From Prinia subflava (taxonomy: Eukaryota; Chordata; Aves; Passeriformes; Cisticolidae), in NCBI RefSeq assembly GCF_021018805.1, contig NC_086251.1, positions 19,263,098-19,327,097 of the forward strand: a DNA stretch of 64,000 nt, read 5' to 3'. Shown piece by piece: positions 25,901 through 37,972 of this stretch; the stretch's first letter is position 1, and each line of letters starts with the position of its first letter. The translations under genes were made by a program, and so were the position numbers. The notes beneath the pieces were generated by a model. The model was not told where the DNA came from and did no database searches. It saw nothing but the letters and a program-made list of their open reading frames with translations.

Positions 25901-28900
25901 GGTTCATCCTCACTGGGAGTAACAGAACTGCCCAAGTTTGTTGTCAGATCAGAATATTAATGGGTGGCATATTATTAAATCAAATCAGTAAAAATGGTTT
26001 AAAGAGAAGCTGCAACCAGCAGCTGAATGTAGAACAAGTACTCCCTGCATGTAGCAACATGAAGCAGGACCTGGACTAGAATCACAGAAATGTGTCTTTG
26101 ATAAAATGCAAGTGAAATACTTGTCATCAGCATTAAAAAGAGAAATTTTTGGGGTTGTTTGCACAGTTCCCGCAAAAATAATGTCAACTTGAGCAAATTT
26201 TCAACACCCAGCTTGTCACTGCCTGGACAGCTTGTGTACAAACCACTGCAGCTGGGAAATCTCATGCCTGTGAATTTAGACTTAGATTGGAAGTTATTCT
26301 TGAAGGTTGTGCTGTGCTTTGAAAATTTCTGCTGGTCTAAACTAGAAAAAAAAAAGTACCAGAAATGTACATTGCCCTGCTGAATTCCTACTTAAAAATG
26401 GCATTAAAAAACCAGCTGAAGGTGTGACATTACCTTAGTGATTCAGAAATGTTGGGCGCAGAAGAATGAGCAATTAGTGCCAGATTCCTTGGGGAATCTT
26501 GGAGGTGACAGAGGTCAGAACCAGAACTTTGTGAAGATTCTCCCAGGGGAATAATTGCAAGACTCCCGGGTTTGGAGTTTTGTTTTGTTGTTCTTTTTCT
26601 TATAGGCTGGTTGTGTTTAGCAGAGGTTTAATGAGGTCCAGCCTTGGATTTGTTCCCCTAGGGAGATACTGTATTTTGCAGCAACCTATTAGAGCGTCTT
26701 GTGAGGCAGTGAAATATAAGTACTTCCCATTTAGAGAAGGATTGAAGTTTCTACCGCCTGGTTCTACAAAGCTGAAGAGCTCTTATGAAGAGCAGTGATG
26801 TTCCCTGCTTAACTTTACAGTTTGTTAAATTAGGTGAGCTGCTGGGAGACGGTCAGATTTGGGACTCAGGCCAGGTCTAGGAGGTGGGAGGGTGAGGAGT
26901 GTGGAAGAAGTCATGTCCATCAGCCTGTGCAAGGGCCAGGAAGGTCATTTGGTCAGGGCACTTGTGTTGTCCTGAGAGCACCATCACCCCTCCTTCCTTC
27001 AGTAAGAGATGTTCCTCTGCTAGTGGGTGTTTCTGGCACAGCTGCACTGGGGAAATTTTCCAGCGTCAAGTAGATCCCTGGGGGACAAAAGTAGGTGGTA
27101 CTTGCACTGACTTGCTGCAAGACCTTTGGCTGAGTGTTTCAGCATCTTGTGCCCCTGCAGTGGAAGAAGGTTAGTGTTTTCCAGCTTGTTAAAGCCTTAA
27201 TAATTTAAGGTTTATGAAATGCTACATAAATACAAACTTGCTGTTGCCAGCAAATGAGATTTAAGGCATCTTTGCAGACTGCCGCAGTCTCTCCTTTGGC
27301 CTCTGCTCTTTCTTCTGTATGGTTTATGCTTTTAATGTCCTGATCTTCTGAATCCACCTTTGAGGATTCAGCAGCAGACCAAATGTCAAAATTGTTCTTG
27401 GTAGAAGCATTTGCCTTTTGCTTCTGTCATGGCCATGCAGGCAAGAAAAGCAACATCATCTTCTCCTTGTCTTTGACATTTTGTAGTCATGCTGTTATGG
27501 GATGTGGGCCTGTGCACTTTGTATGGTGCTTATGCATGAACGGGGTTTCCTTTTGGTGTGAACCCAACACCCTTGGGACTGTTCTACCTCATCTGTCACC
27601 TGTTGGTTCCCTCTGGAGACAGTCCACAGGGAGGAAGAATCCCATGTGTTCCACAGAACCAGTGCACCTGATGTCATCCCTGTGTGGTCAAGAGCTTCTC
27701 ATCCATGGTTTTGTTGTCTTCTACTTCTGAGATCTACAAGACAGCTATCCTTTTTTTATTCCTTCCCTTCATTTTCATAGTTATCAATCACCTGTCGATT
27801 GTGTTACAATGTATGAAAATCAGTGCTGGCTGTTACCATTTTTAAGAACACAGTAAAAGTGGTATCAGTCTGTGCCTTCATTATGTGTTTCCTGGCTTTT
27901 GAAAGTTTGGATTTGTGATTATGATAACGCAGCCAGTAGCCCAGGACGGCTTTGTCAGTGTAAAGTTAAAGCTGGTGTTGTTGGTGGTTATCCCATCTTG
28001 ACAAAGAAGTTGAAAACATGTAACAAACAATTCTCAAAAGATTGCCAGTGAGCTTTGGGAGGGGGAAGATGGATGAGGTCAAAGATAATTTGCTGCTATA
28101 GATTGATAATAAAACACAAATCATTTAGTGATGGAGCAGCAGACAGACTTCTTAAATGTGTCGGATAAGTCTTGTCTCCAAAGTGGAGCGGGATACCTCA
28201 TGCTATGAGTTAATTTCTTTTTCTCCAGATTAAACTTGGTTCAAATGCACATTCTTTTGTGCCAAAACAAGCATTTGTGGGAGAGGATGAAGAGGCCCTT
28301 TGCATCTGTACACTGTTAACCTCTGACAGGTTTATGTCAGCACATGAGACTCAGTTTATTCCAGTAACATCCGGGTCCATGCTCATCTTTGAGTTCTTGA
28401 ACAAGAAATCCGTTGGTGAATCAACTTGAGAACTGCTGTCTTTTTCAGCCTTGGTGATTTAAAGTAAATTGACATGACTTCTCCATTAGACAGCCCAGCA
28501 AAGAGTGAAATGACGTTCATTTCCATAAGTTCTCAGGTATTTTCTGCTTTGGAGAGGTGAGTACTAGACAAGCTAAAAGCATCTTGCTTGTCAGCTTCTC
28601 ACCCTGGTATCTCTCCAAATAAGTGAGTTGAAGATTTCACCCGAGCTTTTTGCAATTACTTCTGTGTCCACGTTGTAGTTTCTTTTGACAGCTCCTTAGG
28701 GAACCAGTGGAGTAGGCAGTGCCAGCTGTTCATGGTCATGGGGTAAAGAAGAGTCTCACGTGTTGAGTATAGAGTTGGAACTCTGACATAGACATTAAAA
28801 TACAGGCAGTGGAAAGTCATGGGGAGTCTCGTATCTGTGATCAAACCAGCTTTAGCTTCCTTTTTGAGAGGAATTTCCTCTAAGTATCTAATAGTTCACT

Positions 28901-31548
28901 GCATAGCAGCTGCATAGTCCAAGCATTCACAAAATTTGAAATATTTTTTGTGTGGAAATGGCCAATTCTTTTATAAAAAGAATCGAGGTTGGATGTACTG
29001 AACAAATTCACCACAGATAGTCTTTGAGTAAATTAGCTCATTTTTTTTTTTACTCATAATTGACATGAAATTGGGAAATGTAAACACTGTCATCCTAGTC
29101 AGGAAACTGTGTTATCCTTAATATAAACAAACAAACCAACCTTCCCTATATCCAGAGAAACTTCTCATACGATAAGCCATCAAGTCTAAATACAGTCCCA
29201 GATTTAAACAGGAAACTGATATTTTTGTAGTCACAGTGGCTGCCTCCTCCCATGTCCTCATGCTCAAAACCCCCATTTCCAAGAGATGTGTAGAATGCTT
29301 GTTAAAAATGCTATTCTCTTAACTCAACTGGATATCTAGGGATAAAAATTCCATTGTTTTGGTCTGTTTTGGTGCTCTTTATTTCAGCCTTGTTTAATAA
29401 AACCAGGGGAAGAAGTTCTCCATGAGGCTGTAACTCTGCTGACACATAGGGTTCTCTGCAGCATCCCTGTGACCTGGCTTGTCATCCTTGCTGCCAGTGA
29501 GCTGGGAACTGAGGCTCAGACGTGGCCTTAAACCATTTTCTGTAGCAGGTAAAACCCGATGTGTTCAGCTGGGGCTGTCACAGTGCCAGGCACACAGTGC
29601 CAGAGGACTGGAGGGTGTCTGTCTGTCCTTACCCTCTGCTCCAGAGAGGTGCTGTGCCACTTCACCATGGTCACTTGGGTCATGGGAGAGTGATTCTGTT
29701 GAGTCTTGTCACCCAGCAGTGCTGTGAGGTTTTACTCAGATGGTGTTTGCGTTCCCTGAATAAATGAGCAGTTGCAGGAGCTTTCTTTGCGAGTGACTAT
29801 AGGGTGTGTACTGCTCACTGGGTCAGAGGAAGAGGCCAGCTTTCTCACACCACCTGTGAGTACAGAGTTCTGGCACCCAGAGGCATCCAAGTTCTCCATG
29901 TGTTGTCTGTGAGCCCTCTTCCTTCCACAGTTCTGCAGTGTATCTGACTGTGGTGCTGAGAGGTCTGTAAAAGTGCCTTTTCTACCAGACCTGGAGTGTT
30001 GTCACACCATTGCTCTCTCTTCCTTCTACTTTCACCCTCATAATTTCTTTCCACTAGAATATTATAAGTAACTAAACTGGTCAAAACTTAGTATTGAATA
30101 AATATGAGGAGACAAAGCTATACCCCAAGCAGATCTGTTCTGAAAAGGAGGCTCTAGAGGCCACAAAGTATTCTGAAAAGGTCTTCTCCCCTAGTAAGTG
30201 GCAGGCACTATAATTTTAAAAGATTCTCATGTTAAAAGTAAATGTTTAAATGACACTAAGAGGAATTTGTGAAGCTGAAATGATAAAAGTCCCTGCAGCT
30301 GGGAAGCAAGCCTCAGTTTAGCAAGATAGATTCATTTTCCAAGCTTTTGTACAGTAAGACCTGGTACATAGTTAGGCTTAAATTTACATGGAGTGAACTG
30401 TGTCAGAAACTTCATTTAATGGTGAGTTTGTTTTTATTTCTCAGAACTGTTATCTCTGTCTTGGGTACTAAGTACTTGACCCTGGAGATTAGCAGTGAGA
30501 TATTGTTTTTCTATATTGTGGAGATGCAGTTTCATTTTTACCTCTGGCATAAATGCCTAATTTCAAGATTAAATAATTGCAGTAATTTGTACATTGACTT
30601 TGGGCTGCTGAAGGGAGAAAATAGTAGTGCTGTAGTTTTGTGGTCTCAGCATTTGAAATAAGGAGTAACAGGAACCATACATATTCCTTTGCTTAATTTT
30701 TTGTATTCCTTTAAAAACATGTTCAGCCAACCCTTCCCTTCAACTTCATCCTTTCTACCCTCTTATCCACTGTCTGTCAAGGATGTAAAACTTATATCCT
30801 TATTTTTGGTAGTTCCTGTGTGGTTTTTTTAAAAATGTGTGTGTGGAGTGTCAGTCTGGGGCAGCAGTGGCTCCTGTGACTTCACTAATGCTGCATCAAC
30901 CATCCATGTCAACTACAGCAGCGTGTGGTGGTGTCCTGACTGTTTTCTTGCATGCAACGTGGGGGTAACTGATAGCTTTCTGTACAAAGTGTTTGGATCC
31001 ATGGATGGAAAGAACTGAGAGGCTAAGCACTGTAGTTTGTCAGTGGAAAATTGACCTCTAGTTAGCCTCCCCCTTCTTCTAAGTATACACTCTGTTTTGT
31101 TTGATAGTGGAAATCTAATCCTTTGGGAAGCACAAATTCCTATAACAGCTCTGATATGTATAAATAAACCCATATTCCTCATTACAAACAACATCAAAGC
31201 AATCACAGTATGGATTAAAATACACAACCCACCCTCCTCCATACTAATATGCAGCAATGCAGAGTTCAAATGAAGCCATTAGCAGTATCTCCAAGTATTT
31301 GGCAAAAGCAACCACACTTGTGTAGCTACAGGCGATGAAAGTCCCTACTACAAAAAGGAGGGACAGGGGGAGTAGCCTGCATTGATCTAATTAGTCAATG
31401 AAGCACAAAGAATGTAAAATCTCATTATATATCACCAGGGAAATTTGGCTTGAGAAGTAAAGAATATGAAACTGATTTGTCCATGGGTGGGTTGTTCGTG
31501 TCTTTGAGTCTTCCAACAGGAAACGGGATTTCTGCAAACATATTAGAA

Positions 31549-31597
31549 ACACGCACGTGCACATACATGCACACACAAAGAAATATATATATGTGTG
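31549..31597 (+). repeat. Alternating purine-pyrimidine tract (CA/TA/TG-rich)
   Basis: Positions 31549-31577 alternate purine and pyrimidine at all 29 bases. After a short AAAG-type break, 31583-31597 alternates again (ATATATATATGTGTG type). It is a degenerate microsatellite. Confidence 0.8.
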
Positions 31598-32065
31598 GAT
31601 ACATAGGCACAGGCATGCATATAGCCAGGTCCTGAAACCTCTCGGCCCTTGCTCAAGGTGTGTTTTTATGAGAAACTTCATGACAGGGAGAAATTGAAGG
31701 CTTTTTTAAAAATTTGGATTCCTGGTGCCAGTCACGGCCTGAAAACACAGTGTGTGGGTGTTCCAGTGTTACTAAACACAGACCCAGGGTTTGTCCCATT
31801 GCCCCAGGCAGTGCAGCTCATGCGTGTAACAGCTCTTCTTCCTGAAGATCTGCTTAAAAGTGGGGACTTAAAATGACTTTTTGTAGCTTGCTTTTTGCTC
31901 TTATCTTTGAAGCCTTTCAGGGATTCATGTTACATTTTTGGAATTTCTCTGAAACCCAGAGTACTTAAAACATTTATATTTCAATGTAGGCCAAATTTCC
32001 ATCCCAGCCACTGTCTCCCAAGAGCTGAAGATAAAAGTAAAGTGCCAAATAAAAATTACAACACA

Positions 32066-32160
32066 TTCTCCCCCACCAAAAAAAAATCTAAAACCAGCAA
32101 AAACAACCTCAAAAAACCACAAACCTAGCACAAAACACAAACAGCCACCCACAAAGCCCC
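32066..32160 (+). repeat. A/C-rich low-complexity tract, strand-asymmetric
   Basis: About 95 bases are almost free of G and T on the + strand, a mixture of A-runs and CCA/CAAA words. It looks like a decayed (CAAA)n/(CCAAA)n simple repeat. No coding or RNA feature is apparent. Confidence 0.7.
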
Positions 32161-35100
32161 AAAGCTAAATAGCTAAATAGACAAAACAAAAGGGGAGAGG
32201 AAGACACACAAGCACTGAAATGAAGAGACTAGTTCAATCTTGCAGGTGGCCAGTAGCAGGAACAAAGGACAAAGTCATCCTACTTCTTCCTCACAGAGTA
32301 AAAGAGAACGTTTGTGAGTCTCCAGAAGTTTGTAGAATCAGGAGGGAGGCATTTGTGGAAAATGAGTGTTAACACAGCAGGTGAAATTAGTGATTCAGCT
32401 CTTGATTGCTTATTTTTTAATAAGTATTTAATGTTGGTTGTGTTCCAGCTGCATTCTGCTCTGCCCAAACCAGACCAGTAGGCCACTTTTTTGTTGGCCA
32501 CTTTTGCATCTGTTCTGCTGAATCTGTTTTGCCCTGGTTCTGCTTTGCTCCTTTGCCTTGAGCTCTGCTGCGACAAAAGTTCCCTACCAAATTCATCTTT
32601 ACTCTGGTTGAAAGTGTAATGTGGATCGTGGTCATATCAGCAGTGACTTGATGAAGAGAAGAAAGATCTTGTGACCCTCGGCAGTCAAGATGAGCACTGT
32701 CAGATCCCACAGTTCAGACTGGGTGTTGCATGCAGTAATCTGGCAAAAAGCTCTTCCTTTCTCCCCAAAACAAGAAGCACGTATCACTGGTCCCTCTCAG
32801 ATACTGCAAACCATCCAGGTCCCATCTTGAGCTGTTTCTGACCAGTGACCACAACTTGCCATGTTCGAATAGAGTCTAAAAACAGCAAAACTTTGTATTT
32901 AAGTCCAGATCTGCACAAAGAAAAAGTGTGCATCTACAGTGCTGACAGTGGCAGTGAACTACCCAGGAGCTATTGATGCTTCACAGCTACTTTGGGAATT
33001 CTCTGCTCTGTGGGGAAGAACACACTGGGACACAGAGCAGCTGCAGTGCAAGGTATTTTCTGTTTTCTGGAACTGAATCCCTGGTCGCCATTGCCCTGTG
33101 CCTACCCCCAGATTGTTTGTTTCTGAATGTACAAGTCTGCTTCCTCTCTCCAGGTGATTGGAATTACAGTTGAAAGAGTGCTGGTTTTTCAGTCTGTGTC
33201 AGAGTAGAAGTCTCTTGGGTGGTCTTTGGCTTGCAGCTCCCCATTGGCATTGTTCCATCTGCAGTGGGGAAGGCACTGGGAGATGCTGCATAAGGGAAAC
33301 GGATGAATTGATGTATAGAAATTAATGACTTTCACCAAATTATAAAGAAATAAAAATAAAACATGAGCGGACTATAAACCAGGTGTGCAGGTGGACATCC
33401 AAGGACCAGGTTTTTGATGAGGCAAGTCTCGTCCCTGAAACACACCCTTTCATTCTGTGCTTTCCAGTGAGTGGGCCAGCAGCTGTAAAGCCAGGAGTGC
33501 TGTGCAAGGTATGAGATTAAAAGGATAGCTGGAGCTAAAGCAGGAATGCTGAGCCCTTTTTGGAACAGGAGTAGAATGCTTCACAAGTGTGAGGGCCCTG
33601 CCCTTTGAGCCAAAGTCTAAATCTAACTTTAGAAAAGAAGTTGGATATTTGTGTTCATTTGCAGGCCTGAAAACTTGGTGGAGATTATCATGAATATAAA
33701 AAACACTGGCAGTTACTCAGGTTGCTAAATAAGAAATTACTTAAGTACCATGCAGGGTTGGCAGAGGTCTGAGGTAAAGGGTAGAGGGGGTATCTCCACA
33801 GCCCAGTCATGTTCTAACTGGTATTGGGAGCTTAATATCTAGACCCCTGCAGGTGGGACGTTTACCAAGACACACACCTCAGCCATGGTTCTCTAGAGCT
33901 GGACTTGACCCTTGAGTAAGAGGCTGGAGGGAATGGTTTATACTCATGAGCTGTGAATGCAGCACAGTGTCTCATTCTGAGTATCTGCTGTGCTTTTGCA
34001 GCAGACTTCTTAAATGAAAAGACAGAAGGTAGTTAAAACAGACTGTCTAGCCTTTTTATGAGCTGCTTTGTTTTAAAGTTGGCTGGAGGAGTGAGTGGAA
34101 TATTAGCTGTGGTATGTTGAGGTAGACTGCATCTTGACCACACAGCCAAAAAAGGGTGTTTGAATACTTAGTACTGTTCACAAAGAAAAGACAGTGACTG
34201 CAACACCAAAATCAGATGTTACACTTCTTTTTTTGTTGTTGTTTATTCCACTGTAAAAAGTAACCTCTTAGGGGAGAAGCATTTTTGCATTGTCCACGTG
34301 TGTATGCTTAGAGGAGGTGCACGAGCCTGCTGACACTGGGGGAAATCAGCAGTGCCATGAGCAGGGCTCTGGGAGCCACGGAAACCGTGGCCTTTGGTTA
34401 GGAAGCGCTCCCCTGTCCCTGTCTTGTGCTTCTTCAATAATTCAAATGACAAGGCAGCTAAGTCATTTGCTTTCATTAACCACAAGCTCTAGGAAGAACA
34501 AATTTAAAGCATGCACTTTCCTAAAGTTAATGTAGAATAAGAGGATAATAATGTATCTGAGAAGTATTTGTTAACTAGTAGTGTGTTCTCTTGGTATATC
34601 AAAAGCTGGGTCTGATACCCATGTCTCAATCTATGATCACAAGAGTTTCCTGAACCCATGTAGTACTGAGTGAGAGAAATATATTTGTTTTTCTCTTTGG
34701 TAACAGTCTGTTGTTGCCAAGAGGTTTTTTCATTACTATGTCAAAATAACTTTTAGATCCAGGACATCCTTGGTGTAAAGTCTCCTGCCGGTCTGACACG
34801 TGGCATGCAGGTTTGCCCAAATACAACAATTCCTCAGAACTTCCAAATGTGTTACAGTGAGGTTTTTTAATTGAATGAAAACACATAGATATGACAAAAA
34901 GTCTTCTGTAATCTGTCATCACAGATACTGCAGATGCTCTTCCTCTTCTATTACTAAATATTTCATCAAGTGTATGAAAAGGTGTGGGGCTATGAAGAGA
35001 AACAATATTTCAGGAGTGGGTTGTCACCTATTTTTACTTCGGAATATGCTTACAAAGACTATCTGGAAAGATGCAGGTTTAGGCTACATATGGGAGACTT

Positions 35101-35612
35101 TCCTCTAGGGGGGTGGTAATTACCTCTAGAAAGCAAAACCAGACAGAAATTTTACATTGTTAATTATACATAAGTTTTAAACAGCGATTGGAAATATATC
35201 TGAAACCTAACTTTACCCTGTAAAGCTAAATTCTGAAGTACTTTTATTTTAATCTGGAAAAGAAATTAACAGTTTTGTAACTTGCCACAGTGTAGCTTTT
35301 TTCCCTTAATCTAATTATATCAATCTTTAAAAAAAAAAAAAAGCTTTTTTTTTTCTCTTATGGTTATGTTTGAGACTTACTAACATAATTGTGCCAAAAC
35401 CAGGGTTGAAGTTTCTTGTTTTATGTTATAAAACATAAGCAACAGCGTTGCTCTTTTCAGAGCTGGCAGATTGTCTGTTCACAATGGATTCCATATGTGC
35501 TGGAGACCACAACGTGAGGGGATTTTCAGAGTACAAGTTGAGTGCAAATAGTGGAGGTGGGAAGCACTCATCTCCTTGTTTTTTAGTTTAAAAGGGCTTT
35601 ATTAAACAGCAG

Positions 35613-36340
35613 TCACACAGAATCCCAGAATGGCTGATGCAGGAAGGACCCTCTGGAGGTCATGTCCAGCCCCCCCGCTCAAGCAGGGTCACCTAGGACT
35701 GGTTGCCCAGACCACAAAACTTCTGAGTATCTCCAAGGATGGAGGCTCCACAGCCTCCTGGGCAACCTGTGCTGTGGCTTGGTCAGTCTCACAGGGAAAA
35801 AGGGATTTCCTGATGTTCAGAGGGTGTCACTGGGTTTGAGTCTGAGTTCATTGCTGTTGGTGATGTCACTGGGTGCTACTGAAAAGTGCTGTGGCTCTGC
35901 ATTTTTTATTCCTTTCCTGCAGGTATTTACATACGTTCATGAGATCTCCCCTTGATCCTTCTCCAGGCTAAACAGACACATCTCCTTCAGCTTTTTTTTT
36001 CATAAGAAAGATGTTAATCATCTTTGTAGCCTTTTGCAGCACTCACACCAGTACATCCCCATCTTTTTGTGCTGACGAGCATGGAACTGGACACACACAC
36101 TTTACTCCAGGGGAAACCTCTTCCTGCTGAGCAGAGGAGGATTGCCTCCCTTGGCCTGCTGGCAGCACTCCTGCTGATGCAGCCCAGGTTACCTGCACCT
36201 TCCGTGCACAAGGGCACACACTCAGCTGGGTCTCCACCAGGGCCCCCAGACCCTTCTCTGCCGAGCTGCTTTCCAGCTGGGTGGCACCCAGCATGTGCAG
36301 GTGCCTTGGCATTGTGCCTCCCTCCGTGCGGGATATTTTG
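35613..36340 (-). mobile_element. CR1 LINE 3' region, antisense, about 0.7 kb
   Basis: The + strand shows the reverse complement of a CR1 3' end. The blocks, in order, are 'cacagaatcccagaatggct', 'ccgctcaagcagggtcacct', 'gagtatctccaaggatggag', 'tttcctgatgttcagaggg', 'atgagatctccccttgatcc', 'ttaatcatctttgtagcc', 'ggaactggacacacacac' and 'agctgctttccagctgggt'. This is the C-terminal reverse-transcriptase coding part plus the 3' UTR, with many substitutions and small deletions. It is non-autonomous and 5'-truncated. Confidence 0.92.
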
Positions 36341-37553
36341 GTACAGTCTGTGTAGATAGTCACTGACCTTGCCACAGAAAAGGCTAAATGAAAAAGTGGT
36401 GTTATGTGGGCCTCAAGTTCTGCAGGAATGCTTTGCTTGAGGGTAATCAAGTGACCTGTATTTGTAAGATGTAGTGTGCATTACACCCACAAAAATAAAT
36501 GAATGGCCAGTAGACGTAGTTCTTTACCATATTTCTGTCATTTTAAGCAGTTTCCACCTTTCAATTATTTTGAAAGTCTGAAACTGGAATGCAAGAGAAG
36601 AATGTGCTGCTCCTGTGTTTCAAAGTGGCTCAGTCTTAGGTTGCCTTGCTTAATCTGGATTTTATTCACACAGCACTGTAGCTGAGAGAGGACAGGACAA
36701 GTTTCAGGTCTTAGACTGAATCAAATTCTTAGTCTGTCTGGCTGTACATCCACAGAAAGGCATGTGCTGGCAGAGGAGGAAATGAGAACGAGCTGCAAAG
36801 TTTGATGGGTAGGAAAGGTTCTTGAACTGACTCTTGAACTGGCTGAAAATGCTCATGGAGTTGCTGAGTTATTGTGTAATAAATTTATAACCTCAGCTGT
36901 GTTAAGAGAGGCAAACGAGCATCTTAAACCTTTACTGCTGGCTTCAGTCTTCTCAAGTGGAGCCAAGCATCCACCTGGGGAAAAGAAGACTTAACACTTC
37001 TTCTAGATACCTGTGGAACAACTCTGGCTTTGGTAGCTTTCAATCCAAAGCAAGAGGAGAATCAAATGTAAGAACTTTTTCCTAGGCATGTCAAATAGTG
37101 TTGCGGTGGTAACAATAAGATCCAGGAGAACCAGTTTCTTGTGTTCACATACCCCTTCAAGAGGCAAGCAAAGAGAGCTGGAAGTCTTCATATGCATTTC
37201 TAGAGGTACTAACTTGGGAAGAAATAATACTGTTTGAATTACCATACTTCAGTTTTTCTTGGCTGAAAAATGCTAAGATTCCTTTTTCTTTTTACACAAA
37301 AGTATTTTCAGGAAACATTCTTTGATTATGTAACTGTTTTCACAGAAACATCTTTTAAACTAATTTTCCAGTAAAATGTGATTTCTAATATTGGGTATAT
37401 GACTGCTGAGGAGGCTTCTGTGAATACCCTTGCAACATCTTTCATTTCTGCCATTCTAAGCTGAGAATAGACTTGTCTCTAATTCCTTAAGAAATGACAA
37501 AAAACTTTGCATTACCTTCATTCTGTGTTGCTGAGATGAACTTCTTGGTTTTT

Positions 37554-37579
37554 GGGGGGGGATTTAGGGGGGTTTTGGG
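37554..37579 (+). repeat. G-run cluster (possible G-quadruplex)
   Basis: Runs of 8 G, 6 G and 3 G are separated by spacers of 5 and 4 bases on the + strand, which is the transcribed-RNA sense of LRP5. The 8-G run can supply two tracts, so the four-tract rule can be met. It sits in intron 7. Confidence 0.6.
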
Positions 37580-37919
37580 TTTTGTTTTGTATTTTCTTTT
37601 TTTTGTTTAAGCCTTAGTTCAGGATTTCAGGAATTTCATGCAGAATTTTAGAATTTTTTGTGTGTTCTTATAGGCAGCTTAGCAGTGGTTCCTCAAAGCT
37701 TTTTTACTGTTGTCAGAAGGTCCATCAGTTTTAAATAAAGCTTAAGCATGTGTTTCTGATTAATTGAAAACTTTCTGTACAAGTATTGAAAAGTTGACTG
37801 ATAACATGGGTGCAGATAGTTTTGTTTCATTTAGAGTATGTGATTTTATACTGCTTAAAAAAAAAAAGCAGCAGCAGTGTTATGCCATATATTCCTTAAG
37901 ATAATGACATGAACAACTG

Positions 37920-37972
37920 CAGTGGTAGGGTTATGTCTTTATGTTCCAACCCTTAACATTCTATGATTTTGT
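37920..37972 (+). repeat. Probable CR1 3'-tail remnant, sense
   Basis: The stretch 'gttccaacccttaacattct' followed by 'atgattttgtg' matches the last bases of CR1 (tccaaccc...attctatgattctgtg). Only about 50 bp can be supported. Confidence 0.5.

Noticed and set aside
35329..35354. A14-GC-T10 palindrome
   Set aside because: Adjacent A and T homopolymers make a trivial palindrome. No further structure was seen.
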